A stretch of DNA of 64,000 nt. Source: Lachnospiraceae bacterium (lineage in GTDB: Bacteria; Bacillota; Clostridia; Lachnospirales; Lachnospiraceae). The notes below the pieces were generated by a model. It searched no databases and had not been told where the DNA came from. It saw only the letters and a program-made list of their open reading frames with translations. A program made the position numbers and the translations under genes. Position 1 is the stretch's first letter; every line of letters begins with the position of its first letter. The stretch spans positions 62,001-126,000 of the forward strand of contig CAJTGD010000011.1 of assembly GCA_910575475.1 (NCBI GenBank). The letters run 5' to 3'. Of this stretch, positions 42,083 to 50,133 are shown in pieces.

Positions 42083-42280
42083 TTATTTGTAATCAGATTC
42101 AATAAGGTCATAAATACGGACTTTTAAGCCTTTTGCAAGTTGCTCCAAAGCATCTGCCCGTGGCGAAATCTCACCATTCATTATCCGGCTTATTGTTGAT
42201 TTTGAAATTCCTGTCAAGATGGATACTTGCCGGATTGATAACTTTCTTTTTGACATTATTTCAGAGAGTAGGATTTTCAT
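42083..42280 (-). CDS. Small XRE-family regulator
   Basis: A 65-residue single helix-turn-helix protein (KRKLSIRQVSILTGISKSTI, SRIMNGEISPRADALEQLAK). Opposite in direction to the repressor at 41436. It may form the second half of the lysis-lysogeny switch or regulate the integrase. Confidence 0.75.
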   Translation of the reverse strand: MKILLSEIMSKRKLSIRQVSILTGISKSTISRIMNGEISPRADALEQLAKGLKVRIYDLIESDYK

Positions 42281-42344
42281 GAAATAATTGTAATTCCTTT
42301 ATTTCTTTTAGTCTATCGGGAATTACTGGAAAGGAGGCCGGCAG

Positions 42345-42485
42345 ATGTACGTCACGAAAAGAGTACGAGTTACCGCAGATAACGTTAACAGAATCCGAAA
42401 ATCTTTAGATTGTGATTTTGTTAGCCTTACTCTGACATTGGAACGTGAAAACATCAAAAAGCATGCTCCAAAAACAACTAAATAA
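42345..42485 (+). CDS. Small unknown protein before the integrase
   Basis: 46 residues (MYVTKRVRVTADNVNRIRKS, LDCDFVSLTLTLERENIKKH) with AAAGGAGG before the ATG. Basic. A small directionality factor is conceivable at this place but not shown. Confidence 0.6.
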   Translation: MYVTKRVRVTADNVNRIRKSLDCDFVSLTLTLERENIKKHAPKTTK

Positions 42486-42489
42486 TCTT

Positions 42490-42513
42490 CATCCCCTGGG
42501 ATACCAGGGGATG
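42490..42513 (+). terminator. Strong hairpin after the small gene
   Basis: A perfect 10-bp stem CATCCCCTGG/CCAGGGGATG with a GATA loop, 4 bp after the stop codon at 42485. No long T-run follows on the plus strand. Confidence 0.5.
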
Positions 42514-42616
42514 AAAGCATTAACGTATTTTCTAATCTTGTTGAATAAGTAATACTCACAACTAAAAAGACGGCCACTGCGCCAACAATGACCGTCCTTA
42601 GATTCACTTATCCCCT

Positions 42617-42681
42617 GCAAAAGCACGGCGATAAAATGATTCCATCGCAAGTTTCATTTTATCACGAAACCGTGCTTTTGC
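42617..42681. repeat. Large nested inverted repeat upstream of the integrase
   Basis: The outer arms GCAAAAGCACGG (42617-42628) and CCGTGCTTTTGC (42670-42681) are perfect. Inner arms CGATAAAATGA and TCATTTTATC-A-CG continue the dyad. It sits between the small gene and the integrase start. Confidence 0.65.
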
Positions 42682-42744
42682 ATAGTGCATAGGTTTTATT
42701 TTTATACTTTTTACAATGATGATAAAATGAAAGAAGGTGTATTC

Positions 42745-44319
42745 ATGCATTTTGCAACTTATGGCCGAAAGTCTGTCTATTCTGACAAATCTGATTCTGT
42801 TGATAACCAGGCACGGATGTGCCGTGAATATGTTGATCTCCGCTTTTCCGGGAAAGTGGATTCCTTCGAATGCTACTCTGACGAAGGTTTGACTGGGGCC
42901 AATACAAACCGCCCTGGTTTAAAACGACTTCTTGAAGATGTTACTAGCGGTCATATAGATGCCCTGATTGTTTATCAGCTTGATCGCCTGTCTCGTGATG
43001 TGAAAGATTTTGCAAATATCTACTCCTCACTTGAAGAAAATTGTGTAATGTTCATATCAGTAAAAGAAAATATTGATACCACTACGCCCATCGGAAAAGC
43101 AATGATGTATATAACTGCGACTTTTGCCCAGATGGAGCGTGAGACTATAGCCGCAAGGGTAACAGATAATCTTTCTGGTCTTGCCCGAAGGGGATTCTGG
43201 ACCAGCGGTAATCCACCTTATGGATATGTCCGTGATCGTATCGAAATAAACGGAAAAAAACATGTAACTATCGTTAAGGATCCAGAGGGCGAAGCATATG
43301 TAAAATGGATATTTGATACTTTCCTTGAAAACGGATATTCTTTACAAGGTATGGAAACAGCTTTCAAGAGGCAGGGAATCCGTACAGTAACAGGTGCCTT
43401 TTTTTCAACCACCCAGTTACATCAGATTTTAAAATCTCCCTACTGCGTTGAAGCTACACCCGAAGTCTATGATTTTTATGAATCTTTAGGATGCCAAATG
43501 GATCCTGCTTCTCCTCGTGAAAAATGGGATGGATCGCACGGTGTGATGGTGTATGGCCGATCATCAGAGAAAAGTGGGAGGCATACCAAACAGCCACCTG
43601 AAAAGTGGATCGTATGTCTTGGATATCATAAACCGTTTCTTTCAGCTGACAAATGGCTGGCTGTACAGCACCAGCTTAAACAAAATACTTTTTCTAAAAC
43701 TATGAAATATGATATTCCACTGCTTAAAGGTGTACTAAGATGTGGAAATTGCGGTTGTCTGATGTCGGTTTCACGGAAAAAGAAAAAGGTCGGCGTGACC
43801 AGTCATTATTACTGCGTCAAAAGGATGCGCCAGGGAATCGATGCATGCGATATGAGTTTCATCAAATGTGACATTTTAGATAATAAAGTGTTGGATCTCT
43901 TCCGGGCAATAGAATCTGATCCAGACACCATCCTACAGTATACCGGAATTAATCAATCGCAGGACAGTACCAGCGAACTTAAAACCTTAGAAAGCCATGC
44001 TAATCGAATCCGTGCAAAAATTGATCGCTTAACAGAAACTCTGGCTGATTCTGCAGGCTCTACAGCATCACAGTATATTATAGCACAGATTGAAAAAGAA
44101 GATCTAAGCCTGGAGGCTGTCAGAAGAGAGATTGAGTTTACAAAAACAAATATGCGTCGTGAAAAAAATTTGGAAAAAACAGCTGAGGATCGTGCTGCAG
44201 AAGTCGCGCGATTGATACGTGGTTTAAGCGGCTTCTCTGATAAAGAGCGCAATGAAATTGTCCATGAAGTATTATCCGAATGCAAATGGGACGGGGACAC
44301 ACTTTTTTTGCGCTTTTAG
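42745..44319 (+). CDS. Large serine recombinase, prophage integrase
   Basis: 524 residues from the ATG at 42745 with AAGAAGGTG in front. The catalytic domain has the nucleophile Ser in TYGRKSVYSDKSDS, IVYQLDRLSRDVKDF and TFAQMERETIAARV. The recombinase domain begins at GNPPYGYV, a Cys zinc ribbon follows (LRCGNCGCLMS ... CVKRM, C), then a coiled coil near residues 415-490. It is the last prophage gene and touches the interrupted cpaF gene, so it is the integrase. Confidence 0.93.
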   Translation: MHFATYGRKSVYSDKSDSVDNQARMCREYVDLRFSGKVDSFECYSDEGLTGANTNRPGLKRLLEDVTSGHIDALIVYQLDRLSRDVKDFANIYSSLEENCVMFISVKENIDTTTPIGKAMMYITATFAQMERETIAARVTDNLSGLARRGFWTSGNPPYGYVRDRIEINGKKHVTIVKDPEGEAYVKWIFDTFLENGYSLQGMETAFKRQGIRTVTGAFFSTTQLHQILKSPYCVEATPEVYDFYESLGCQMDPASPREKWDGSHGVMVYGRSSEKSGRHTKQPPEKWIVCLGYHKPFLSADKWLAVQHQLKQNTFSKTMKYDIPLLKGVLRCGNCGCLMSVSRKKKKVGVTSHYYCVKRMRQGIDACDMSFIKCDILDNKVLDLFRAIESDPDTILQYTGINQSQDSTSELKTLESHANRIRAKIDRLTETLADSAGSTASQYIIAQIEKEDLSLEAVRREIEFTKTNMRREKNLEKTAEDRAAEVARLIRGLSGFSDKERNEIVHEVLSECKWDGDTLFLRF

Positions 44320-44321
44320 GC

Positions 44322-45173
44322 TCACTTTATTATCATGCGTCTTTCCGGTCGCATTCTCAAAGCTGACTTAATAAGATCCCGGATCGTGACCGCGCCCTCT
44401 CCTTCCAGATTGGCATTGCGGGCCTCCAGGCGTACCAGATTTGGCACCCCTCTGATCTGCAGCTCCGCATTATCCTCGATGGTAATGATCCGTTCGTCCT
44501 TCGGGATATAATCAGACATGGCATTTAAAAATGTAGTTTTTCCGGAGCCTGTACCTCCGCTGACAAAAATATTATATTTTGCCTTTACGATCATTTTTAC
44601 AAATTCTACAACCTCTTCTGTAACACTCCCCCAGGAGATCAGCTGATCCATGGTCACTGTATCCTTCGGAAATTTCCGTATGGTCATGATCGGTCCGTTC
44701 AGTGCCACGGGCTTCAGTACCACATTCACTCTCGAGCCGTCCTCCAGCCTGGCATCCACGATCGGCGACAATTCATTTACATAACGGTTCGTCCCGGCCA
44801 CGATCTGCTGGATCACATCTTCCAGCTTTTCTATGGACATGAACTTTCTGTCTGACTGAATGATACGGCCCTCCCTTTCCAAAAATATTTCATCCGTGCC
44901 ATTGATCATGATCTCTGTGATTGTTTCGTCTTCGACCAGCTCCTGCAGAACATCCAGCTTTCGGAACGAATGGAATAGCTGCCTGCTGAGCCTGATCTGT
45001 TCCTGCAATGGCATGTACTCTGCCTCTGCCGCTTCGCGGATCACCTCATGGATCATGTCCATCAGCTCCTCGTCGCCGATGTCTCTGGTCAGATCCATCC
45101 TGTCCATGACAATATCATATAATTGTTCCGCTTTCATTTTCCTACCATTGGACTTTTCCTCCTTTTTCGGCAT
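44322..45173 (-). pseudogene. cpaF: CpaF/TadA secretion ATPase, interrupted by the prophage
   Basis: 283 residues of the N-terminal part: the ITEIMINGTDEIFLEREGRI domain, RFVNE-like YVNELSPIVDARLEDGSRVN, and Walker A VSGGTGSGKTTFLNAM (about residue 215). The family continues RMRPDR-IIVGEVRG (Walker B); here the frame reads LRMRPERRMIIK and stops three bases from the integrase gene. About 130 C-terminal residues are therefore missing, expected beyond the left end of the prophage. Tad pilus ATPase function should be lost until the phage excises. Confidence 0.88.
44330..44345. other. Prophage-chromosome junction (att site)
   Basis: cpaF identity ends in the codons for R-P-E-R around 44338-44348; beyond that the sequence is phage. 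The exact core cannot be fixed without the other junction. Confidence 0.6.
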
Positions 45174-45179
45174 ATAGCC

Positions 45180-46256
45180 TTATCTCTGTTTTAACTTTTT
45201 CTGTATTGTTCTTTCCAGAACTCGTTCTCTTCCTGTTTTCCTGAGATTCTCCGAATATTGGTTAAGCTTTGCGCGGGCCAGCTCGTCATCGATGTACGGG
45301 GTATATACGGTATGGCACGCCTCCAATATCTGGAACAGTCCGTCCACACTGTCTCCCAGATCCAGGATCACCTTTTGATAAATACAGTTCTCCAGAATCT
45401 GCTCAAACAGCCTCAGCCATTCTTCTCCGGATACCTCCTGCATATCCTGTACATAAGGCATGGGGAGAATATAGTCCAGCGATCCGTCCTGTCCCGCCAT
45501 CGTGCTGATCCGAAGTCCCAGATTCCCTTTTTCCTGCCGGGAATAATAGAGCAGATCGGCCAGGTTCTGTCCTGTCTGGTCCGGAAAATAGTAACTGCCT
45601 CCGGCATATTCTTCCAGGTTCAGATACAAGACCGGTTCTTTTTTTGCAAATTCCTTTCCGAGTTCCAGCGCAAATCTTGTCTTGCCTATACGATGGATCG
45701 GTGAATATACCCCGATCAGTTCTCCTTTTTCCCTGATCCCGCACCCTGCCGGTGCTTTCGGCCTCCTTTTCTCCGCTTTTACTTCCGGTGTGCTGCGCCG
45801 TCTTTCTGCTGATGTTTCCGGTTCCCGCAGTTTCTGCTTTTTATGATCCGCTTCTGTTTTCTGAGTTTTTTTATTCCTTTCCGCCTCTTTCGGCTTTTCC
45901 GGTGTACTTTTTTTCTTGTTCTGCTTCAATACCGGACCATGATACATCTGAAACCAGATATCTTCTGCAGACTGGTATCGGAAAATACCTGTCTCATTTT
46001 CTGCCAGCAAGTCCTGTCTGTTTTTGACCAGTACGAACCGTTCTTCTGCCGGGATCTTCTCCCTCTGTGCCAAAGAGTATTCATGATCGATCAGCAACGT
46101 ATGTACCTTCTTCTGCTCCGCAAACCTTTCTGCTTCCTCCAATGTGTGGAAAAGATACATCTGAATATCTGATGTCCTGTTCCTGGCAAACATCTGAAGG
46201 AGATTCCTGGCGTACTGCTGCTCCTGGTCACAGATCACAAGATTTCCTTCATACAA
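45180..46256 (-). CDS. TadZ/CpaE-like ATPase of the Tad pilus system
   Basis: About 359 residues from a TTG at 46256 behind GGAGGGATAGG. The first 110 residues look like a receiver-type domain (NLVICDQEQQYARNLLQMFA), a Lys/Glu/Pro-rich linker follows, then a MinD/ParA-like ATPase part (VYSPIHRIGKTRFALELGKE; KVILDLGDSVDGLFQIL). The Walker A is degenerate (IHRIGKTR). It lies directly upstream of cpaF, as in tad operons, and guides pilus machinery to its site. Confidence 0.75.
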   Translation of the reverse strand: MYEGNLVICDQEQQYARNLLQMFARNRTSDIQMYLFHTLEEAERFAEQKKVHTLLIDHEYSLAQREKIPAEERFVLVKNRQDLLAENETGIFRYQSAEDIWFQMYHGPVLKQNKKKSTPEKPKEAERNKKTQKTEADHKKQKLREPETSAERRRSTPEVKAEKRRPKAPAGCGIREKGELIGVYSPIHRIGKTRFALELGKEFAKKEPVLYLNLEEYAGGSYYFPDQTGQNLADLLYYSRQEKGNLGLRISTMAGQDGSLDYILPMPYVQDMQEVSGEEWLRLFEQILENCIYQKVILDLGDSVDGLFQILEACHTVYTPYIDDELARAKLNQYSENLRKTGRERVLERTIQKKLKQR

Positions 46257-46570
46257 CCTATCCCTCCTTTCTGATCTGCCATATAAATGCTGCCTGCTCC
46301 ATAAGGGATAAAGCAACACTGCCTATGGCTCTAAAAATATGCCCGCTTTCTAATCGTGCTTATCACGGTTTGAAAACTTTGCTGCGAATATGCAGCGTGA
46401 AAAAATGATGATCGGAAATTCAGACTTATCCGATCTTCAGATATATCCCCATCCAGAAATGATGTGGGATAAAACAACAGACAAGAAATCTGCTGCGTAG
46501 GTTGTATTATAAACACACTTTTTCTATTTGTCCAGAGTGAATTTCAAATTCGAAAAATTTTGTGCAATAT
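46257..46570. other. Intergenic region upstream of tadZ
   Basis: About 310 bp. It holds the ribosome-binding site for tadZ and presumably its promoter. A GTGCTTATCACGG-type dyad lies near 46357 and an AT-rich stretch at 46500-46575. No gene supported. Confidence 0.5.
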
Positions 46571-46795
46571 TTACAAATTTTGATATATTAAAATGCCATA
46601 AAGGAGACAGACACCCGGAATGCCAAGTGTTCCGCTTGTCAAAAAGGAAACTGCATTCAGTCCCACCTTCCATGCGGTCTCCTGAGGGATGATATATTGG
46701 TTGATAAAAAAGATCAATCCCATCCCCAAGATCGCACGCATAATAAATTTCACTAAAAAAGATACCGGCTTCTGCTCCATACTATATTCCTCCAT
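46571..46795 (-). CDS. BofA-like membrane protein
   Basis: 74 residues with two hydrophobic segments (FIMRAILGMGLIFFINQYII; GLNAVSFLTSGTLGIPG then VCLLYGILIY). The GxxGIPGV-type end is typical of the pro-sigma-K processing inhibitor BofA family. It lies downstream of the deaminase gene on the same strand. In sporulation BofA holds back sigma-K activation; here by family. Confidence 0.75.
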   Translation of the reverse strand: MEEYSMEQKPVSFLVKFIMRAILGMGLIFFINQYIIPQETAWKVGLNAVSFLTSGTLGIPGVCLLYGILIYQNL

Positions 46796-46866
46796 AAGAT
46801 ATAGTATATTGTATTCGCCCGGTATCTTGTTTATGTATATTATACTCTCGGCTAATCAATTTTACT

Positions 46867-47355
46867 CTACAGCCGGATCGTGACCTCCCGATCCGTTTTC
46901 TGATACTGATGGTATTTCACACCTGCCGCCTCCATCATTCGCTTGGATGCGATCACACTGGTGGTATCGGAATACTTATCCTCGGCATAGATCACTTCCC
47001 GGATCCCGCACTGTATGATCGCCTTTGCGCATTCATTGCATGGAAACAGAGAAACATACAGCCGCGCGCCTGCAAGGCTTCCCCCGCTATAATTCAAAAT
47101 AGCATTCAGTTCACTGTGAGTAGAATATACGTACTTTGTCTCCAGCGGATCCTCCCCTTCTCTTGCCCAGGGAAATTCATCGTCCGAGCATCCTGTCGGA
47201 AATCCATTATATCCCATGGACAATATTTTATTATCCTGGCTCACAATGCAGCAGCCAACCTGTGTATTGGGATCCTTTGACCGCATCCCGGACAGCATTG
47301 CCACTCCCATGAAATATTCATCCCACGAAAGATAATCTTTTCTTTTTTCATACAT
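46867..47355 (-). CDS. dCMP deaminase
   Basis: The 162-residue cytidine/deoxycytidylate deaminase has the zinc motifs STHSELNAILN (His-x-Glu) and FPCNECAKAI (Cys-x-x-Cys), and the MRSKDPNTQVGCCIVS start. It makes dUMP for thymidylate synthesis. Its AGGAGGG-led start lies 13 bp after the stop of the Sua5 fusion gene. Confidence 0.9.
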   Translation of the reverse strand: MYEKRKDYLSWDEYFMGVAMLSGMRSKDPNTQVGCCIVSQDNKILSMGYNGFPTGCSDDEFPWAREGEDPLETKYVYSTHSELNAILNYSGGSLAGARLYVSLFPCNECAKAIIQCGIREVIYAEDKYSDTTSVIASKRMMEAAGVKYHQYQKTDREVTIRL

Positions 47356-47368
47356 AATATCCCTCCTG

Positions 47369-48886
47369 CTATTCAGTAAACGAATTTAATTCTTCTGTCA
47401 GCCTTTCAATTGACACAGCAATCTTTTCCAGGCATTCTCCATATGCCTGTAAAGGCTTTCCATATGGGCTTTCAAGCTCTGTATCTTCACCGATAAATTC
47501 ATACAAGGTGTAGATGTTTTCTGAATTTCCATACTCAGAGATCAGCTTTTCCTTCTGCTTCTCCTCAAAGGTCAGGATCAGGATGTCCTCCCCGATCTCC
47601 GACTCGGAAAATGCATGGGCCGTATGTTCGGATAACGTCAGCTGCATACTTTTCATCACTGCCTCTGCTTTTTGATTGGGAGGCTCCGGAAATAAGACAA
47701 CCATGCCGCGGGAATCAATAACATATTCCTGCTTCAATTCCTTTTGGCGGAGCAGCTCTGCTGCCATGGGTCCTCTGCACGTATCTGACTGACTGACAAA
47801 TACGATCCTGTGAAACCGCTGCCGCTTCACTACCGCTCCCGCAGAGATCCTTAAATGGCCTGCCGCCTTTTCCAGACGGTTCATGATCGCCCTGCCGATT
47901 CCCTGGCGTGCAAATGATTCGCTGTAGATCTCGTCTACCTCCTCTTCATCAAATTCCCGAAGTATGGAATAAAGATTCTTTGCGATCGTCTTTTCATTTT
48001 CCCTGGAACCGATATTCTTGATCACTCCATTTGTATAAAAATCTACAGTCTCACTCGATGCAATGATCCCAATCCTTTTACCCTCGCGCACCGCCTCATA
48101 TGCAAGCTGCCGGATCGCGAGAGTCTCTTCCCGTATATTGCCCTCCACTATGATCAGCTTTGCTTTCGGCGCATAATGCCGATACTTCATTCCAGGAGCT
48201 TTCGGCGGAATATCGCTTTCATTTCCCAGAATCGTCTGATCCACGCTCACATCTCCGATCACTTCTTCCAGCATGTCCAACGTAATGGCGCCGGGTCTGA
48301 GGATCATCGGCGGATCCACTGTCATATCAAGGATCGTAGACTCCAGGCCGATCTCAACGCTTCCGCCGTCCAGGATCATCCGGATCTTTCCATCCAGATC
48401 CTGAAGCACGTGTTCTGCGGTTGTGGGGCTCGGGCGTCCCGATATATTTGCGCTTGGCGCAGAGACATAGCCCCCGGACGCCAGGATCAGCTCTCGTGCT
48501 GCCAGATTGCTGGGCATTCGGATCGCAACGGTATCGAGTCCTCCTGTGGTTCCATATGGAACCACAGGGCTTTTTTCCAAAATAAGCGTCAGAGGGCCGG
48601 GCCAGAAATGTTCTGCCAGGTCCTCCACCGCAGCCGGAATGTTCACTGCGATCTCCTCCAGCGCCTGTACATCTGCAATGTGTACGATCAGCGGATTATC
48701 TGATGGCCTGCCCTTTGCGGCATACGTTTTTTTTGCAGCCTCCTCGTCCAGAGCATTGGCCCCCAGCCCATAGACTGTTTCCGTAGGGAAGGCTACAAGG
48801 CCGCCTTTTTTCAGAATAGATCCTGCCTCTCGGATAGTCTGCATGTCTATTCTGTTTGCGTCTATCTTTTTTACAATCGTCTTCAC
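47369..48886 (-). CDS. Sua5-type threonylcarbamoyl-AMP synthase fused to an inactive LMW phosphatase domain
   Basis: 505 residues. Residues 1-340 are a full Sua5/YrdC enzyme (GLVAFPTETVYGLGANAL, KGRPSDNPLIVHI, SAPSANISGRPSPTTAEHV, and the C-terminal Sua5 domain) that starts t6A tRNA modification. Residues about 355-505 are a low-molecular-weight phosphatase fold. The family P-loop is VCxGNxCRS; here it reads VSQSDTCRGPMAAELL, so the nucleophilic Cys is Ser while the P-loop Arg is kept. The second half is probably a binding or regulatory domain. GTG start behind GGGAGG. Confidence 0.88.
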   Translation of the reverse strand: MKTIVKKIDANRIDMQTIREAGSILKKGGLVAFPTETVYGLGANALDEEAAKKTYAAKGRPSDNPLIVHIADVQALEEIAVNIPAAVEDLAEHFWPGPLTLILEKSPVVPYGTTGGLDTVAIRMPSNLAARELILASGGYVSAPSANISGRPSPTTAEHVLQDLDGKIRMILDGGSVEIGLESTILDMTVDPPMILRPGAITLDMLEEVIGDVSVDQTILGNESDIPPKAPGMKYRHYAPKAKLIIVEGNIREETLAIRQLAYEAVREGKRIGIIASSETVDFYTNGVIKNIGSRENEKTIAKNLYSILREFDEEEVDEIYSESFARQGIGRAIMNRLEKAAGHLRISAGAVVKRQRFHRIVFVSQSDTCRGPMAAELLRQKELKQEYVIDSRGMVVLFPEPPNQKAEAVMKSMQLTLSEHTAHAFSESEIGEDILILTFEEKQKEKLISEYGNSENIYTLYEFIGEDTELESPYGKPLQAYGECLEKIAVSIERLTEELNSFTE

Positions 48887-48960
48887 AGGTACCTCCCCAC
48901 TAAATCAAATGATTTTTCTTTCCGACAAGGTATTTTTCAGTAAAATCTATTATAATTTGT

Positions 48961-49155
48961 CACCAATTTTCGCCAGAAAATTGATGACCTGCTTGCGCAC
49001 CAGCGCAATTCCTATTATATTTTGCCACCAATTTTCGCCAGAAAATTGATGACCTGCTTGCGCACCAGCGCAATTCCTATTATATTTTGTCACCAATTTT
49101 CGCCAGAAAATTGATGACCTACTTGCGCATCAGCGCAATTCCTATTATAGCACCA
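48961..49155. repeat. Three tandem copies of a 65-bp double-hairpin repeat
   Basis: Units begin at 48961, 49026 and 49091. Each holds a perfect CAATTTTC-GCCA-GAAAATTG hairpin and a TTGCGC-ACCA-GCGCAA hairpin (the third unit has two substitutions near the latter). They fill the gap between the amidase and Sua5 genes. Confidence 0.9.
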
Positions 49156-49159
49156 AATA

Positions 49160-50032
49160 TCATAAAGTTAAAGATGAAAGATACTTCTGTATTCCTTTTA
49201 CCACTGCTTCGGCCATTTTATCCTGATATTCTTCTGTGACCAGAAGATTTGCTTCATTCTGATTGCTTAAAAAACCGCATTCCACGATCACAGTCGTCCC
49301 TTTTGTTTTTTTGAGAAGGTAATATGTATCATTTGCCTTTGCCTGCCTCGTATTATCCGGGTCCACCTCAAACATTGCTTCCTGCAGTATTTTGGCCGCC
49401 TGTTCTCCTCCCTTTGAATGCGTAAAGTAAAAAACCTGGGCGCCGTGAATGCTCTCCTGAGAATAACTGTTCTGATGAATGCTGACGGCAATGGATGGAT
49501 TGCTTTCATTGATCATTGCAACTCTGGCCTTTAGGTCTTCCACTTTAGAGTCTGCGACCGCATTCTCATTTTCTCTTGTCATGACCGCACGGATTCCCTG
49601 TTCTTCCAGTTTCTTTTTGATCTTTTGTGAGATCACCAGGTTGATATCCTTTTCCAATGCTCCGTTGATCCCAATTTTCCCAGGATCAAATCCGCCGTGG
49701 CCTGCATCCAGAATGACAAGAGGTCCTTCCTGCTTCTTATCTCCGCTCTCTGTATTTTTATCTTTTCCTCTCCCGGGCAGGTTACTTCCTGCTTTAACGC
49801 TTCCTGCGGTTTCCACATTTGCTTCTTCATCAGTTCCTTCTCCGTCTGCTTCATTGCCTGGCCTCTGTTCTTCTGCCGCTGAATTGTCCGCTGTCTGTTC
49901 TTCCTCGGTTTGTTCTTCTGACACAGTTCCCTTTTCCACCTGTGCATATAATCTCTCACCCAGCATCTGGCTTCCGATTACGATTCCCGCAAGCATGGCT
50001 ATCATAAGAATAATGATCATTTTTTTCCGCAA
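49160..50032 (-). CDS. N-acetylmuramoyl-L-alanine amidase (CwlD-like)
   Basis: About 290 residues. A membrane anchor (MIIILMIAMLAGIVIGSQML) is followed by an acidic linker (residues 40-95) and an Amidase_3 domain: VILDAGHGGFDPGKIG (zinc His), GxEKDINLVISQKI, VAVSIHQNSY (His) and VIVECGFLSNQNEA (Glu). In spore formers such amidases act on cortex or septal peptidoglycan. I prefer the TTG at 50032 (AAAGGGG in front); the frame is open to 50062. Confidence 0.88.
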   Translation of the reverse strand: MRKKMIIILMIAMLAGIVIGSQMLGERLYAQVEKGTVSEEQTEEEQTADNSAAEEQRPGNEADGEGTDEEANVETAGSVKAGSNLPGRGKDKNTESGDKKQEGPLVILDAGHGGFDPGKIGINGALEKDINLVISQKIKKKLEEQGIRAVMTRENENAVADSKVEDLKARVAMINESNPSIAVSIHQNSYSQESIHGAQVFYFTHSKGGEQAAKILQEAMFEVDPDNTRQAKANDTYYLLKKTKGTTVIVECGFLSNQNEANLLVTEEYQDKMAEAVVKGIQKYLSSLTL

Positions 50033-50133
50033 AAAAACATCCCCTTTCACATATATTTTCATATATATGCAAAAAGGGGATGTCTCTTTCGCCTAAGCCT
50101 CTGAAAAACAGCCGGCGGCTGGCTTTGCCGGAT

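Noticed and set aside
42323..42607. 94-codon minus-strand frame before the integrase
   Set aside because: It lies opposite a small plus-strand gene with a much better ribosome-binding site and runs through the strong hairpin.
48961..49155. Possible CRISPR array
   Set aside because: The units are head-to-tail without unique spacers, so this is a tandem repeat.
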